A stretch of 64,000 bases of DNA from Marinobacter changyiensis (GCF_009193265.1 NZ_VZZZ01000003.1:124001-188000), one strand, 5' to 3'. Shown: positions 8,057 through 18,691, counted from the first letter of the stretch. Program-made: numbers and translations. Notes: generated by a model from the sequence alone, not told the origin.

Positions 8057-8503
8057 TTAGTTGGCAGCCAGCAATTCCTCAACACCCCGATTCGCCAAAT
8101 CATCCGCAAGTTCGTTGTCGGGAACACCCGCGTGCCCTTTAACCCAGTGCCAGTTGATTTTGTGACGACCAACTTCTTCATCCAGCGCGCGCCACAGATC
8201 ATCATTTTTAACCGGTTTTCTCGCCGAGGTTTTCCAGCCATTTTTCTTCCAGTTCGTCATCCATTCAGTGATGCCCTTCCGGACATACTGGGAGTCAGTA
8301 AAGAGCTCGACAGCGCAATCCCTGTTGAGCGCTTTCAAACCCTGGATGGCCGCCATCAACTCCATCCGGTTATTGGTGGTATTGCTCTCCCCCCCGTGCA
8401 GGGTTTTGAGCACTCCCCGATACCGTAATACCACGCCCCAGCCACCGGGCCCCGGGTTACCCTTGCAGGCACCGTCGGTATACACCACAACACTTTCAGC
8501 CAT
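8057..8503 (-). CDS. rnhA: Ribonuclease HI
   Basis: This 148-residue enzyme removes RNA from RNA/DNA hybrids. The four acidic active-site residues are visible: [11 protein letters not shown] near residue 8, MELMAAI near 46, DSQYV near 68 and the Asp of [11 protein letters not shown] near 130. The ATG at 8503 is chosen because GGGAG lies five bases before it and the protein then begins right at the conserved first strand; an upstream frame extension would add 25 unconserved residues. The start overlaps the methyltransferase stop by 8 bases, indicating coupling. dnaQ follows after 12 bases. Confidence 0.95.
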   Translation of the reverse strand: MAESVVVYTDGACKGNPGPGGWGVVLRYRGVLKTLHGGESNTTNNRMELMAAIQGLKALNRDCAVELFTDSQYVRKGITEWMTNWKKNGWKTSARKPVKNDDLWRALDEEVGRHKINWHWVKGHAGVPDNELADDLANRGVEELLAAN

Positions 8504-9293
8504 GTCCACTCCCATGAGTTTTATCTGAGCGCTGGTAACCCCGGGAAATTCCGAGGTTGCCCGTCGCTGGCAAAGCAATCACATTCTTTTGGTGCCAGGC
8601 CGGCTTGCGGGCAATGGGTGCGCAAACCCGCTTGGTGGCAAGGATACAGTAATAGGCGCCGATCTGAATAAAACGGCAAGCTCCCGTGCGCTCAATAAGT
8701 GTGGGGCCTTCTATGGTTCCCGCAGACTGGACCGGCAAACGAAAAAAATGACTTCGGGCCTCATCGACCTGAAAATCCAACAAACTCAGCCAGTCCTCCA
8801 TACGCCGGCGAAACAGGAACCTGCCGCCCCAGGGGCCATTGGTATGGCGGAACAAAAGCTTGCGGAGCCCCCAGATGCTAACCGGATTGAAACCGATAAT
8901 CAGCATCTGCCCGCCCCCCCTCAATACTCGGGACCCTTCTCTGATGACCTGGTGAGGATAGGCAGAAAAGTCTGCGCTGTGATGCAGAATGACGAGATTC
9001 ATCGAATTTGAAGGGAACGGCAATTCGTCAGCGTCGCAAACGGCAACACCGTCCGGCAGATCGTTTTCCCACCGTGGTGTTGTCAGAATGTGCTGACCAA
9101 AGTCGCTGTTAGTGGCAACCGGCAACCGGTGACTGATGCCCACGTGCAGCTGCCTGGCACCGGTCATCTGTGCCACCTGCTGATCTATACACTGTCTCTG
9201 ATCCGCCAGCAGCGCACGCCCCAAGGGCGACTGAAACCAGTTTTCAAACTGCTGGTGGCGTTCTGCGTAGTTCACCCCGTTGCTTTCTTTCAT
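8496..9293 (-). CDS. Class I SAM-dependent methyltransferase-like protein
   Basis: The 265-residue protein resembles type-11 methyltransferases in the second half of the fold: [23 protein letters not shown] (acidic loop and post-II strand) and [20 protein letters not shown] (motif III region). The usual Gly-rich motif I is weak here ([10 protein letters not shown]), so SAM binding is not assured. An orthologous gene sits between gloB and rnhA in Pseudomonas, as I remember it. The substrate is unknown. The C-terminal tail of about 40 residues beyond the fold is unconserved-looking and overlaps rnhA. Start ATG at 9293 has AGGA seven bases upstream. gloB is divergent across 124 bases. Confidence 0.75.
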   Translation of the reverse strand: MKESNGVNYAERHQQFENWFQSPLGRALLADQRQCIDQQVAQMTGARQLHVGISHRLPVATNSDFGQHILTTPRWENDLPDGVAVCDADELPFPSNSMNLVILHHSADFSAYPHQVIREGSRVLRGGGQMLIIGFNPVSIWGLRKLLFRHTNGPWGGRFLFRRRMEDWLSLLDFQVDEARSHFFRLPVQSAGTIEGPTLIERTGACRFIQIGAYYCILATKRVCAPIARKPAWHQKNVIALPATGNLGISRGYQRSDKTHGSGHG

Positions 9294-9417
9294 TATTGAT
9301 TCCTGACATTTCTCCTGACACCTTTCCGGACCCGGCCCGGGTTATCGGATAGTTGGGAGCATGAGCCTAATTGCTTTATCATAACAGGCACACTCAATCA
9401 GGCCCATGCGAGGTTAC

Positions 9418-10212
9418 ATGCTAACCATCACACCGATACCAGCCTTCAGTGATAACTATATATGGTGTCTGGCAGACAGTATGACTGGCAAAGCTTTGAT
9501 TGTGGATCCAGGCCAGGCGAACCCCGTCACTGATTATCTGGAAGCCCATAATTTACAGCTCGATACTATTCTGATCACCCACCACCATCCTGATCATACC
9601 GGCGGTGTCGCGACCCTGGCCGAGCGCCATGGTCTCGAGCGTATTACCGGCCCGGCAGGCTCGCCGTTCAAGGGCGTCACAAACACCGTGCATCCGGGGG
9701 ACAAGGTCGTTTGGGAGGACTGTGAATTCGCCGTTATGGCGGTGCCCGGACATACGCTTGATCACATCGCATTTTTCTCGGAAACAGAGGTAGACGGCGG
9801 GCCCATTCTGTTTTGTGGCGACACGCTTTTTGTTTGTGGCTGCGGCAGATTGTTTGAAGGTTCACCGGCGCAAATGCGCCAGTCCCTGGCAAGTCTCAGG
9901 TCACTTCCCGACGCTACTCGCGTTTACTGCGCTCATGAGTACACGCTGGCCAATCTCAGATTTGCGCGTCACTGGCTGCCGGAAGATAGCAATCTTGCAG
10001 AGTTCGAAGCCGACTGCCAGGCATTGCGGGAGCGTTCCGCCCCGACAGTTCCTTCAACACTGGGGCGGGAAAAGCAATTGAATCCCTTCCTTCGCTGGGA
10101 TGACCCGATGGTTATTGCAGTTGCCCGGACCTATGCCGCTGACAAGCATTTACCTGCCGATGACGAAAATCAAATCTTTGCAGCGGTTCGTCACGGTAAG
10201 GATCATTTCTGA
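9418..10212 (+). CDS. gloB: Hydroxyacylglutathione hydrolase (glyoxalase II)
   Basis: This 264-residue metallo-beta-lactamase-fold enzyme hydrolyses S-lactoylglutathione to lactate and glutathione, the second step of methylglyoxal detoxification. It begins with the family N-terminus [10 protein letters not shown]. The metal-binding [10 protein letters not shown] is at about residues 52-61, followed by [23 protein letters not shown], and the Cys-Ala-His-Glu-Tyr motif near 170. The C-terminal glutathione-binding domain is present. The ATG at 9418 has GAGG just upstream and starts the conserved region; an earlier in-frame ATG (9406) is less likely. The gene is divergent from the methyltransferase gene. 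Confidence 0.95.
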   Translation: MLTITPIPAFSDNYIWCLADSMTGKALIVDPGQANPVTDYLEAHNLQLDTILITHHHPDHTGGVATLAERHGLERITGPAGSPFKGVTNTVHPGDKVVWEDCEFAVMAVPGHTLDHIAFFSETEVDGGPILFCGDTLFVCGCGRLFEGSPAQMRQSLASLRSLPDATRVYCAHEYTLANLRFARHWLPEDSNLAEFEADCQALRERSAPTVPSTLGREKQLNPFLRWDDPMVIAVARTYAADKHLPADDENQIFAAVRHGKDHF

Positions 10213-10385
10213 AAGCGTGTAACACAAGGTGTCAATGACGTAACGTCAACGTTCTTGACCCCCTGAAATTCGATCTCATAGAATCCGAATCGAACAGTTC
10301 AGTTTATTACCCAGGTGTTACCAACGTATTAAGCCTCCAAAGGGTTTGCCAGCGGACGCCGCGCCAGCCCGACAGCCGGAAAATT

Positions 10386-12155
10386 ATGATGACGGTCAGA
10401 AGTCTTACCGCCTTTTGTTGTTTCAGTATTCTCAGCGGGTGCTCTTCTCTGAGCTCTGGCTCTTCTTCATCGAGCACCGGTGCGAGTCAGGAGACGAAAA
10501 GCACTGCGTACCCTGGGAGCGGGGAAATCCTGCTTGCCTCACAGAATGTCACGGTCCCCGCAGGTGATGAAGGCCTGAAACGGTCGATTGAAGCTCGTGA
10601 GGCAGGCATTAATCTGGATGGCGCCAGCCGCACGCCTCTCGATGAATCTATTGAACCCGAGCTCAAGAAGCAGGCCGAAAAAGCTCGGGAACGTCTGGAC
10701 TCCGATGAGGATGGCATTGCAGAGGAAGACATAACTGTCGACAAACACCTCTGGCACCGCCTCAGAGGCCTCTTTGCCCTGGATCATTCTGTCACCGATA
10801 AGCGTGTTCAGCAGCAACTGAACTGGTATGTAAAGCATCCGAGCTACATCGACCGTGTGGTAGAGCGTGGCGGTCGTTATCTTCATTATATTGTCAATGA
10901 AATCGAAGCCCGGGGAATGCCGGGGGAGCTCGCCCTGCTGCCCATCGTCGAAAGCGCCTTTGATCCTTTCGCCTATTCTCACGGGCGGGCCGCCGGCATG
11001 TGGCAGTTTATTCCCTCAACCGGCAAGTATTTTGGCCTCAAGCAGAGCTGGTGGCACGATCAGCGCCGGGACGTAGTCGATTCAACCGATGCCGCTTTAC
11101 GCTACCTGCAGCGACTGGCGGACCGGTTTGACGATGATTACACCCTGGCTCTGGCGGCCTACAACAGTGGCGGCGGCACGGTGTCCATCGCCATCCGGAA
11201 AAATACCCGAAAGAACCTGCCAACCGATTTCTGGTCCCTGCACCTGCCGACTGAAACCCGCGCCTATGTGCCGAAACTCATCGCGCTGGCAAAAATATTC
11301 GATAATCCGGAAGCCTACGGCATTGAACTTCCGATCATTGAAGACAAGCCGTACTTTGAAATCGTAGCTACCGAATCACAGATTGATCTAGCTCAGGCGG
11401 CAAAACTCGCCGGTGTGGACATTGACGAAATTTACCTGCTCAACCCTTCCTTTAACCGCTGGGCCACTTCACCTGATGGCCCACATCGCCTTCTGGTGCC
11501 TGTTGCCAATGCCGAACAGTTTCGGGCTGGCCTGGCAGCAATTGACCCCGACAAGCGAGTGGCATGGCAAAACTACCGTGTTGTATCTGGCGACAGCCTC
11601 ATACGCATCGCCAATAAATTTGGCACCACTCCTGCTGTGATTCAGCAGGTCAATAATATGAGAGGTAGCCTGATCCGGGTGGACCAGCGGCTACTGATTC
11701 CAACCGCAAGGGGTGGCACCGGCGATTACGTGTTCAGCCAGTCACAACGCTTGGCCAAGAAGCAAGCCAGTGGCGAAGGCCAGCGCCTTGAGCATAAGGT
11801 CCAGAGTGGCGACACTTTCTGGGATATTGCGCGAGACAACGGCGTCAGTGTGCGTCAGCTGGCAGCCTGGAATGGCATGGCTCCAGGCGACCCGCTGTTC
11901 CCGGGCAAAAATCTGGTAATCTGGTCCAAGGAGGCGAAGCCGTCCAGCACGGTGGTGGCAAGCCGGGGTCGCGATAAAGCCATGGTACGCAAAGTCGGTT
12001 ACAGTGTTCGCAAAGGTGATTCCCTGGCCACGATCGCAAATCGCTTTTCAGTTAATGTGAGGGATATCGCGAGCTGGAACGATCTCAACACCGCTCGTTA
12101 TCTTCAGCCCGGGCAAAGTCTGGTACTCTACGTGGATATTCGAAACAGCCCCTGA
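10386..12155 (+). CDS. mltD: Membrane-bound lytic murein transglycosylase D (lipoprotein, LysM repeats)
   Basis: The 589-residue lipoprotein cleaves peptidoglycan glycan strands. A signal peptide ends in the lipobox LSGC (about residues 16-19), followed by a Ser-rich linker. The SLT family-1 domain has the catalytic Glu in PIVESAFDPFAYS (about residue 189) and the conserved GMWQFIPSTG and LALAAYNSG segments. Three LysM peptidoglycan-binding repeats follow, starting near residues 397, 470 and 539, each with an S/K-GDS/T core. That is one or two more repeats than some MltD proteins. yejA follows after 42 bases on the same strand. A 13-base palindrome lies in the upstream gap at 10236-10248. Confidence 0.95.
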   Translation: MMTVRSLTAFCCFSILSGCSSLSSGSSSSSTGASQETKSTAYPGSGEILLASQNVTVPAGDEGLKRSIEAREAGINLDGASRTPLDESIEPELKKQAEKARERLDSDEDGIAEEDITVDKHLWHRLRGLFALDHSVTDKRVQQQLNWYVKHPSYIDRVVERGGRYLHYIVNEIEARGMPGELALLPIVESAFDPFAYSHGRAAGMWQFIPSTGKYFGLKQSWWHDQRRDVVDSTDAALRYLQRLADRFDDDYTLALAAYNSGGGTVSIAIRKNTRKNLPTDFWSLHLPTETRAYVPKLIALAKIFDNPEAYGIELPIIEDKPYFEIVATESQIDLAQAAKLAGVDIDEIYLLNPSFNRWATSPDGPHRLLVPVANAEQFRAGLAAIDPDKRVAWQNYRVVSGDSLIRIANKFGTTPAVIQQVNNMRGSLIRVDQRLLIPTARGGTGDYVFSQSQRLAKKQASGEGQRLEHKVQSGDTFWDIARDNGVSVRQLAAWNGMAPGDPLFPGKNLVIWSKEAKPSSTVVASRGRDKAMVRKVGYSVRKGDSLATIANRFSVNVRDIASWNDLNTARYLQPGQSLVLYVDIRNSP

Positions 12156-12197
12156 CCTTAGGGGTCCGGGACACAACAACACAGAAAAGCGAGACCC

Positions 12198-14024
12198 ATG
12201 GCCTCAACCTGGATTTCCTCGACTCTCAAAGTAACACTCCTCGGAACAATGGCCGTCTTTGGCGCCCTGAGCCTCGCCCTGCCAGCCTATGGTGAGACGC
12301 CGGAGCCTCAGCATGGCATTGCCATGCATGGTGAGGCGGCCTACGAGAAAGGTTTTTCCCATTTTAACTATGTTAATCCGGATGCGCCCAAAGGGGGTTC
12401 GATCAGGATGGCGGTGGTCGCAAACGGCTTTGACTCATTGAACCCTTTTGTTATCCGGGGTGTTGCAGCCGCAGGCGTAGACACCTATGTCTATGACACA
12501 CTGCTGGCCCCGTCGGACGATGAGCCATTCAGCGCCTACGGCCTGATTGCCGGATCCCTGGAAACACCGGAAGACCGCAGTTACGTTACCTTTAACCTCC
12601 GGCCTGAAGCCCGCTTTCAGGATGGCGAGCCTATTACCGCAGACGACGTGGCTTTTTCTTTCGAGATGCTGACCACCAAGGGGCATCCGTTCTACCGTAA
12701 TTACTACGCCGATGTATCAAAGGTTACGGTTGAAAATAACCACCGGATACGTTTCGATTTTGGCGAGACAAACAACCGCGAACTTCCACTCATTCTCGGC
12801 CAGATGCCGATCCTGCCGAAGCACTACTGGAAAGATCGGGAATTCGATCAGGACGGCCTCAATATTCCTGTGGGAAGCGGGCCTTATGAGGTGGGGAGTT
12901 TTGATGCGGGCCGCTCCATCACCTTCGAGCGCGCCAGGAATTACTGGGCCCAGGACCTCGGTGTTCGCAAAGGCCGGTTTAATTTTGACACTGTTCACTA
13001 CGATTATTACTCGGACGACACCGTTGCACTGGAAGCCTTCAAATCAGGAAACTACGATTTCCGGCTCGAGTCGTCTGCCAAGAACTGGGCCACTGCCTAT
13101 GAAGGTGACAAATTCATCAGTGGTGAGATCATCGCAGAAGCTGTTCATCACCAGCGCCCGGCAGGCATGCAGGCTTTTATCTTTAACACCCGAAAAGATA
13201 AATTCAGTCATCCAAAAGTGCGCGAGGCCATCGGTTATGCCTTTGATTTTGACTGGGCGAATCGCAACCTGTTCTATGGCCAGTACCGCCGCACCAGCAG
13301 TTACTTCGAGAACAGCGAGCTGGCATCCAGCGGCTTGCCCGAAGGCAAGGAACTCGAAATTCTGGAACCGTACCGCGACCAGTTACCGCCAGCCGTCTTT
13401 AATCAGCGCTATGCACCACCTTCCACCACCGACGGCAACAGCCTGCGGGATAATCTTCGACACGCGGTCGGACTGTTACGTGAAGCCGGTTATGCGATCA
13501 CAAATGGCAAGATGACCAATACCGAAACCGGCCAGAAACTCAGCTTTGAAGTCCTGCTCCACCAGAAGAATTTCGAGCGCATCGTGCTGCCCTTCGAGGC
13601 CAACCTCGAGAAACTGGGCATCGATGTCAGCGTGCGGCTGGTCGACACCAATCAGTATATTCAGCGTGTCCGCAGTTACGATTTCGATGTCATCACCCAG
13701 GTGTTGCCCCAGTCCGATTCCCCCGGCAACGAGCAACGGGAATACTGGCACTCCGATAATGTCGATGTCACCGGGTCACGCAACTATATGGGCGTGAATG
13801 ACCCGGTAGTCGATGAACTCGTGAGCCTCGTGATCCAGTCGCCGGATCGCGAGGCGCTGGTAACCAGAGTCCGAGCCCTCGACCGGGTACTTTTGCACAG
13901 TCATTATGTGGTGCCTCAATGGTATCTTGACGTGGATCGCATTGCCTACTGGAAATCCCTGAAGCGGCCCGAGATGACACCAAAGAACGGTGTGGATCTT
14001 ACCAACTGGTGGGCCGAACGCTGA
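12198..14024 (+). CDS. yejA: Extracellular solute-binding protein of a YejABEF-type peptide ABC importer
   Basis: The 608-residue periplasmic protein belongs to the SBP family 5 (DppA/OppA/YejA). A signal peptide ends near residue 32 (ALPAYGE). The YejA-type N-terminus HGIAMHGEAAYEKGFSHFNY and the segments DAPKGGSIRMAV and ILGQMPILPKHYW fit YejA/NppA proteins, which import oligopeptides and, in known cases, peptide antibiotics such as microcin C. The actual ligand here is unknown. It is the first gene of a four-gene importer operon and lies 42 bases after mltD. Confidence 0.93.
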   Translation: MASTWISSTLKVTLLGTMAVFGALSLALPAYGETPEPQHGIAMHGEAAYEKGFSHFNYVNPDAPKGGSIRMAVVANGFDSLNPFVIRGVAAAGVDTYVYDTLLAPSDDEPFSAYGLIAGSLETPEDRSYVTFNLRPEARFQDGEPITADDVAFSFEMLTTKGHPFYRNYYADVSKVTVENNHRIRFDFGETNNRELPLILGQMPILPKHYWKDREFDQDGLNIPVGSGPYEVGSFDAGRSITFERARNYWAQDLGVRKGRFNFDTVHYDYYSDDTVALEAFKSGNYDFRLESSAKNWATAYEGDKFISGEIIAEAVHHQRPAGMQAFIFNTRKDKFSHPKVREAIGYAFDFDWANRNLFYGQYRRTSSYFENSELASSGLPEGKELEILEPYRDQLPPAVFNQRYAPPSTTDGNSLRDNLRHAVGLLREAGYAITNGKMTNTETGQKLSFEVLLHQKNFERIVLPFEANLEKLGIDVSVRLVDTNQYIQRVRSYDFDVITQVLPQSDSPGNEQREYWHSDNVDVTGSRNYMGVNDPVVDELVSLVIQSPDREALVTRVRALDRVLLHSHYVVPQWYLDVDRIAYWKSLKRPEMTPKNGVDLTNWWAER

Positions 14025-14074
14025 ACACAGCGGTGCTATTATTTTCCAGACTGTTCCGGAGCTTCACCTAAACC

Positions 14075-15151
14075 ATGGGCAGCTATATACTCCGACGGCT
14101 CATGCTGATCATTCCCACATTGATCGGCATAATGCTGCTCAATTTCGTAATCGTTCAGGCGGCCCCCGGCGGCCCTATTGAGCAGTTGATCGCAGAAATG
14201 GAAGGCCATGGCGGCGGAACTCTCAGCCGGGCCACCGGTGGTGGTGGCAGTGAAGTGTCGGCTGCCAGCGATAACCGCAGCGGCCGTGGCATTCCGGATG
14301 AGCTGCTGCAAGAACTCGAAGTCATGTATGGCTTCGACAAACCTGCCCACGAGCGCTTCTTCAAAATGCTCGGGGACTACGCCACCTTCGATTTTGGTGA
14401 TTCGTTCTATCGTGACCGCAGCGTCACAGAACTCATTATCGACAAAATGCCGGTCTCGATTTCACTGGGACTCTGGTCAACGCTCATTATTTACCTGATA
14501 TCGATTCCTCTGGGTATCCGCAAAGCGGTCTCTGACGGTTCGCGCTTTGATGTCTGGAGCAGTTCGGTGATCGTGGTCGGATATGCCATACCGGGCTTCC
14601 TGTTTGCCATCTTGCTGATCGTGCTGTTCGCTGGTGGCAGTTACTTTGACTGGTTTCCACTCCGCGGGCTTACCTCCCCCGGTTTTGAAGATATGAGCTG
14701 GCACGAGCAGGTTCGTGACTATTTCTGGCACCTCGCTTTACCGGTATTCGCCAATGTCATTGGCGGCTTTGCCACCCTGACCCTGCTGACCAAAAACTCC
14801 TTTCTCGACGAGATCGGCAAGCAGTATGTGGTGACGGCGCGGGCGAAAGGCCTTGAAGAACGCCAGGTCCTTTATGGTCACGTATTCCGTAATGCCATGC
14901 TCATTGTGATTGCCAGTTTACCTGGCGTACTGGTGGCGCTGTTCTTTACCGGCTCCCTGCTGATTGAAGTTATTTTCTCGCTCGATGGCCTTGGGTTATT
15001 GGGCTTTGAGGCCGCACTCAACCGGGATTACCCGGTTATCTTTGGCACCCTGTTTATCTTTACGCTGATGGGGCTGGTGTTGAAGCTGGTCAGTGACATC
15101 ACGTATGTGCTGGTCGACCCCAGAATTGATTTCGAGAGCAGGGAGCACTGA
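14075..15151 (+). CDS. yejB: Peptide ABC transporter permease (YejB)
   Basis: The 358-residue inner-membrane permease is of the DppB/OppB class. It has an N-terminal helix ([22 protein letters not shown] with the PGGP signature after it), a Gly/Ser-rich periplasmic loop at about residues 45-70, several central helices and the EAA-loop ([24 protein letters not shown]) that contacts the ATPase. It pairs with YejE to form the channel. The start is 50 bases after the yejA stop, and yejE begins one base after its own stop. Confidence 0.94.
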   Translation: MGSYILRRLMLIIPTLIGIMLLNFVIVQAAPGGPIEQLIAEMEGHGGGTLSRATGGGGSEVSAASDNRSGRGIPDELLQELEVMYGFDKPAHERFFKMLGDYATFDFGDSFYRDRSVTELIIDKMPVSISLGLWSTLIIYLISIPLGIRKAVSDGSRFDVWSSSVIVVGYAIPGFLFAILLIVLFAGGSYFDWFPLRGLTSPGFEDMSWHEQVRDYFWHLALPVFANVIGGFATLTLLTKNSFLDEIGKQYVVTARAKGLEERQVLYGHVFRNAMLIVIASLPGVLVALFFTGSLLIEVIFSLDGLGLLGFEAALNRDYPVIFGTLFIFTLMGLVLKLVSDITYVLVDPRIDFESREH

Positions 15152-15152
15152 T

Positions 15153-16181
15153 ATGGCTGGCATCACCCTGACACCGATTCAGCGCAGAAGGCTGGGCAAT
15201 TTCCGCAACAACCGTCGCGGCTTCTGGTCTCTGTGGATTTTTCTGTTGTTGTTCGGCCTGTCGTTGGTGGCAGAGCTTTTTTCCAACGACAAACCGCTGG
15301 TGTTGTCCTATCAGGATGAGATTATCTTTCCGATAGTCGAGTCCATCCCGGAGGAACGCTTCGGCGGTTTTTTACCGACCGAGGCTGACTATCGCGACCC
15401 CTTCATTCGCCAAGAGATCGAGGCCAATGGCTGGATCATCTGGCCGCCCATCCGGTTTTACTACGACACCATCAACTACGATCTGGATGAACCTTCCCCG
15501 GCGCCACCCTCCTCTGTGAACTGGCTGGGCACCGACGACCAGGGCCGGGATGTGATGGCCCGGCTGATCTACGGGTTCCGGATTTCAGTCCTGTTCGGCC
15601 TCACACTGACCATTCTCAGCTGCATCGTCGGCGTGATTGTGGGAGCCATCCAGGGTTTTTATGGCGGCAAGATCGATCTGGTCGGCCAGCGCTTTATTGA
15701 AATCTGGTCCGGTCTGCCGGTGCTGTACCTGCTGATCATTCTTGCCAGCATTGTCCAGCCGACCTTCTGGTGGTTGCTGGGAATCATGTTGCTGTTCAGC
15801 TGGATGGGGCTGGTAGATGTGGTACGGGCCGAATTCCTGCGGGCGCGTAATTTTGAGTACGTCAAAGCGGCCCGAGCACTGGGGTTAAGCAATCGGATGA
15901 TCATGTTCCGACACATCTTGCCCAATGCCATGGTGGCGACCCTGACGTTCATACCGTTCATTCTCACCGGCGCCATCACCGGGCTTACCTCGCTGGATTT
16001 TCTGGGTTTCGGCCTGCCATCCGGGTCGCCTTCACTGGGCGAGCTTATTGCCCAGGGCAAGGCCAACCTGCATGCGCCCTGGCTGGGTATTTCCGCCTTC
16101 ATTACGCTGGCCATCATGCTGACGCTCCTGGTCTTTGTGGGTGAAGCAGTGCGCGATGCCTTTGATCCGAGAAAGAACTGA
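15153..16181 (+). CDS. yejE: Peptide ABC transporter permease (YejE)
   Basis: The 342-residue DppC/OppC-class permease is the partner of YejB. It opens with RRRLGNFRNNRRGFWSLW and one helix, then a periplasmic loop typical of YejE (NDKPLVLSY, then LGTDDQGRDVMARLIYGFRIS), then the transport core with EAA-loop AARALGLSNRMIMFRHILPNA. The ATG at 15153 is preferred over an earlier start inside yejB because GGGAG lies a few bases upstream and the protein then matches the family length. yejF follows with one base between the stop and start. Confidence 0.94.
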   Translation: MAGITLTPIQRRRLGNFRNNRRGFWSLWIFLLLFGLSLVAELFSNDKPLVLSYQDEIIFPIVESIPEERFGGFLPTEADYRDPFIRQEIEANGWIIWPPIRFYYDTINYDLDEPSPAPPSSVNWLGTDDQGRDVMARLIYGFRISVLFGLTLTILSCIVGVIVGAIQGFYGGKIDLVGQRFIEIWSGLPVLYLLIILASIVQPTFWWLLGIMLLFSWMGLVDVVRAEFLRARNFEYVKAARALGLSNRMIMFRHILPNAMVATLTFIPFILTGAITGLTSLDFLGFGLPSGSPSLGELIAQGKANLHAPWLGISAFITLAIMLTLLVFVGEAVRDAFDPRKN

Positions 16182-16182
16182 C

Positions 16183-17802
16183 ATGACGGAACTGCTGAAC
16201 ATTTCAGATCTCTCCATAACCTTCGACGGAGGCGATGCCGTCGTCGACAAACTGTCGCTGACCCTGAATAAAGGCCGTACGCTGGCCATCGTGGGTGAAA
16301 GCGGCTCTGGAAAGTCCGTAACCGCACTTTCCATCTTGCGGTTGCTGGACGAACGCCACGTCGCTTACCCCACCGGTCGCATACGCTATCAGGACGAAGA
16401 TCTGCTGACTGCGCCAATTAAACGCATGCGGCAGATTCGCGGCAAACAGATCAGCATGATCTTCCAGGAGCCGATGACGTCTCTGAACCCCCTGCATAGC
16501 GTGGAGAGGCAGATCTCAGAGACCCTGACACTGCATTTGGGGCTCAGAGCACAGCAGGCTCGTAGCCGGTGCATTGAGCTTCTTAACCTGGTCGGCATTG
16601 AGGCTGCTGAAAGCCGCCTCGGAAGTTATCCCCATCAGCTCTCCGGCGGTCAGAAGCAACGGGTAATGATAGCCATGGCATTGGCCAATGAACCTGACCT
16701 GCTGATCGCCGATGAACCCACCACCGCATTGGATGTCACGGTTCAACGCCAGGTCCTTGAACTGCTTAAAGGCCTTCAGAAAAAGCTTGGCATGGCAGTA
16801 CTGCTTATCACCCATGATCTGTCGATTGTCCGGCGTTACGCCGACCACGTTGTGGTCATGGAGCAGGGTCGTAAAGTAGAAGAAGCTGAGGTTGAGACGC
16901 TGTTCAGTTCACCCCAACATCCCTATACCCGAAAACTGCTGGACGCAGAGCCGCCGTCCGCCCCTCTTACTCTGGCCGACGACACTGCCGAGTTGCTCGA
17001 TGTTCGTGACCTGGACGTCAGGTTTACCACCAGGAAATCCCTTCTGGGCAAACCCCTGGAATTTTTCCACGCGGTCCGGGATGTCGGGTTTTCGGTGCGC
17101 CGAGGTGAGACGCTGGGCATTGTCGGGGAAAGCGGCAGTGGTAAAACCACTATCGGACACGCGCTATTGAAACTGACCAGTAGCCAGGGCCAGGTGCGTT
17201 TTTTGGGTGAGCCACTTGAGAACCTGAACCAGAAACAGTTCAGGCCGTTCAGGCGCCGGATACAGATCGTGTTCCAGGACCCGTTCGGCAGTCTGAGCCC
17301 TCGCATGTCGATCGCTGAAATCATTCGCGAAGGTCTCGAAGTCCACGAGCCGGCCGGAAAGGATCACGATCAGAAAGTGATCCAGGCGCTCGTGGACGTG
17401 GGTCTTGCTCCGGAAGCTCGCCATCGCTACCCCCATGAGTTTTCTGGGGGTCAGCGACAACGTGTTGCAATTGCCCGGGCGCTGGTGCTCCAGCCTGACC
17501 TGATTATTCTGGATGAGCCAACCTCGGCACTTGATCGGACGGTACAGAAACAGGTAATTGAGTTACTCCGTGAACTGCAGGCTCGCTATGGTCTAAGCTA
17601 TATATTTATCAGTCACGATTTAGCCGTCGTACGGGCCCTGAGTCATAAACTGCTGGTACTCAAGCATGGTCAGGTTGTTGAATATGGCCCCGCGGGGAAG
17701 GTTTTTAAAACGCCGACAGCGGATTACACCAAGGAGTTGCTCAGCGCAGCCCTGTTTTATCAAAGTAGCCCCAAAGAACCGCAGATTAGCGGGGCTGACT
17801 AA
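16183..17802 (+). CDS. yejF: Peptide ABC transporter ATPase, two fused nucleotide-binding domains (YejF)
   Basis: The 539-residue protein carries two ABC ATPase domains in one chain, as in YejF and GsiA. Domain 1 has Walker A GESGSGKS, signature LSGGQKQR and Walker B LLIADEPTTALD. Domain 2 has Walker A GESGSGKTT (about residue 315), signature FSGGQRQR and Walker B LIILDEPTSALD. Each domain is followed by the Oppo-type C-terminal segment with an HPYT-like motif. It powers the YejB/YejE channel. The ATG at 16183 directly follows the yejE stop. fabI starts 80 bases downstream, probably with its own promoter. Confidence 0.95.
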   Translation: MTELLNISDLSITFDGGDAVVDKLSLTLNKGRTLAIVGESGSGKSVTALSILRLLDERHVAYPTGRIRYQDEDLLTAPIKRMRQIRGKQISMIFQEPMTSLNPLHSVERQISETLTLHLGLRAQQARSRCIELLNLVGIEAAESRLGSYPHQLSGGQKQRVMIAMALANEPDLLIADEPTTALDVTVQRQVLELLKGLQKKLGMAVLLITHDLSIVRRYADHVVVMEQGRKVEEAEVETLFSSPQHPYTRKLLDAEPPSAPLTLADDTAELLDVRDLDVRFTTRKSLLGKPLEFFHAVRDVGFSVRRGETLGIVGESGSGKTTIGHALLKLTSSQGQVRFLGEPLENLNQKQFRPFRRRIQIVFQDPFGSLSPRMSIAEIIREGLEVHEPAGKDHDQKVIQALVDVGLAPEARHRYPHEFSGGQRQRVAIARALVLQPDLIILDEPTSALDRTVQKQVIELLRELQARYGLSYIFISHDLAVVRALSHKLLVLKHGQVVEYGPAGKVFKTPTADYTKELLSAALFYQSSPKEPQISGAD

Positions 17803-17882
17803 GACCAATTGAGTGTTACCAGCACCCTCGGTGTTAACGGATAATGCGTGTCAGGAATATTCCAACAATGGAGAAAAGAATC

Positions 17883-18680
17883 ATGGGATTACTCACCGGA
17901 AAACGTGCTCTGATTGTCGGAGTTGCCAGCAAGCTATCCATTGCAGCGGGTATTGCAGAGGCGTTTCACCAACAAGGTGCTGAACTTGCCTTCACCTACC
18001 AGGGCGAAAAGCTGAAATCACGGGTTGAAGGCTTTGCCGAAGGCTGGGGTAGCTCACTGACCTTCCCCTGCGACGTCGCCAACGATGATGAAATAGAAGC
18101 AGTGTTTGAAGAGCTGGGCAAACACTGGGATGGTATCGATATCATTGTCCATTCCGTAGGCTTTGCTCCGGGCCACGAACTCAATGGCAACTATGTGGAT
18201 GTCACTACCCGCGAAGGCTTCCGTATTGCCCACGACATCAGCTCGTACAGTTTTGTGGCGTTGGCGAAAGCCGGTCGTAAAATGCTGCGGGAAAACGGTT
18301 CGATGCTGACGCTGACCTACCTGGGTGCAGAAAAGGTCCTGCCAAACTACAACGTCATGGGCCTGGCCAAAGCCTCATTGGAAGCCAACGTGCGCTACAT
18401 GGCCGCCGGTCTGGGCGAGGACGGCATTCGGGTGAACGGCATTTCCGCGGGGCCGATCAAGACGCTTGCGTCATCCGGCATCAAGAGCATGCGTAAGATG
18501 CTCGCTGAAAACGCCAAGCGGGCTCCAATTCGCCGCAACGTCACCATCTCGGAAGTTGGCAACAGCGCCGCTTTCCTGTGTTCCGACATGGCGAGTGGCA
18601 TTACGGGCGAGATCCTTTATGTAGACGGTGGCTTCAACATCACCGCCATGGCAAATCCCGACGAAAAGAGCGAGGAATAA
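17883..18680 (+). CDS. fabI: Enoyl-[acyl-carrier-protein] reductase, NADH type
   Basis: The 265-residue short-chain reductase catalyses the last step of each fatty-acid elongation cycle. The divergent cofactor loop [15 protein letters not shown] replaces the standard TGxxxGxG, as expected for FabI. The catalytic pair Y-x6-K is Tyr156 and Lys163 (YNVMGLAK), numbering that matches the E. coli enzyme. The C-terminal [12 protein letters not shown] is typical. The ATG at 17883 has GGAG nine bases upstream, and an in-frame extension to 17844 would add only unconserved residues. Its place next to a yej-type importer matches Pseudomonas, as I recall. A hairpin follows the stop. Confidence 0.96.
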   Translation: MGLLTGKRALIVGVASKLSIAAGIAEAFHQQGAELAFTYQGEKLKSRVEGFAEGWGSSLTFPCDVANDDEIEAVFEELGKHWDGIDIIVHSVGFAPGHELNGNYVDVTTREGFRIAHDISSYSFVALAKAGRKMLRENGSMLTLTYLGAEKVLPNYNVMGLAKASLEANVRYMAAGLGEDGIRVNGISAGPIKTLASSGIKSMRKMLAENAKRAPIRRNVTISEVGNSAAFLCSDMASGITGEILYVDGGFNITAMANPDEKSEE

Positions 18681-18691
18681 GGCAGGCATTC

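Noticed and set aside
7334..8428. 364-codon frame on the plus strand over dnaQ and rnhA
   Set aside because: It covers the whole of dnaQ and most of rnhA in antisense, and both real proteins carry intact active sites.
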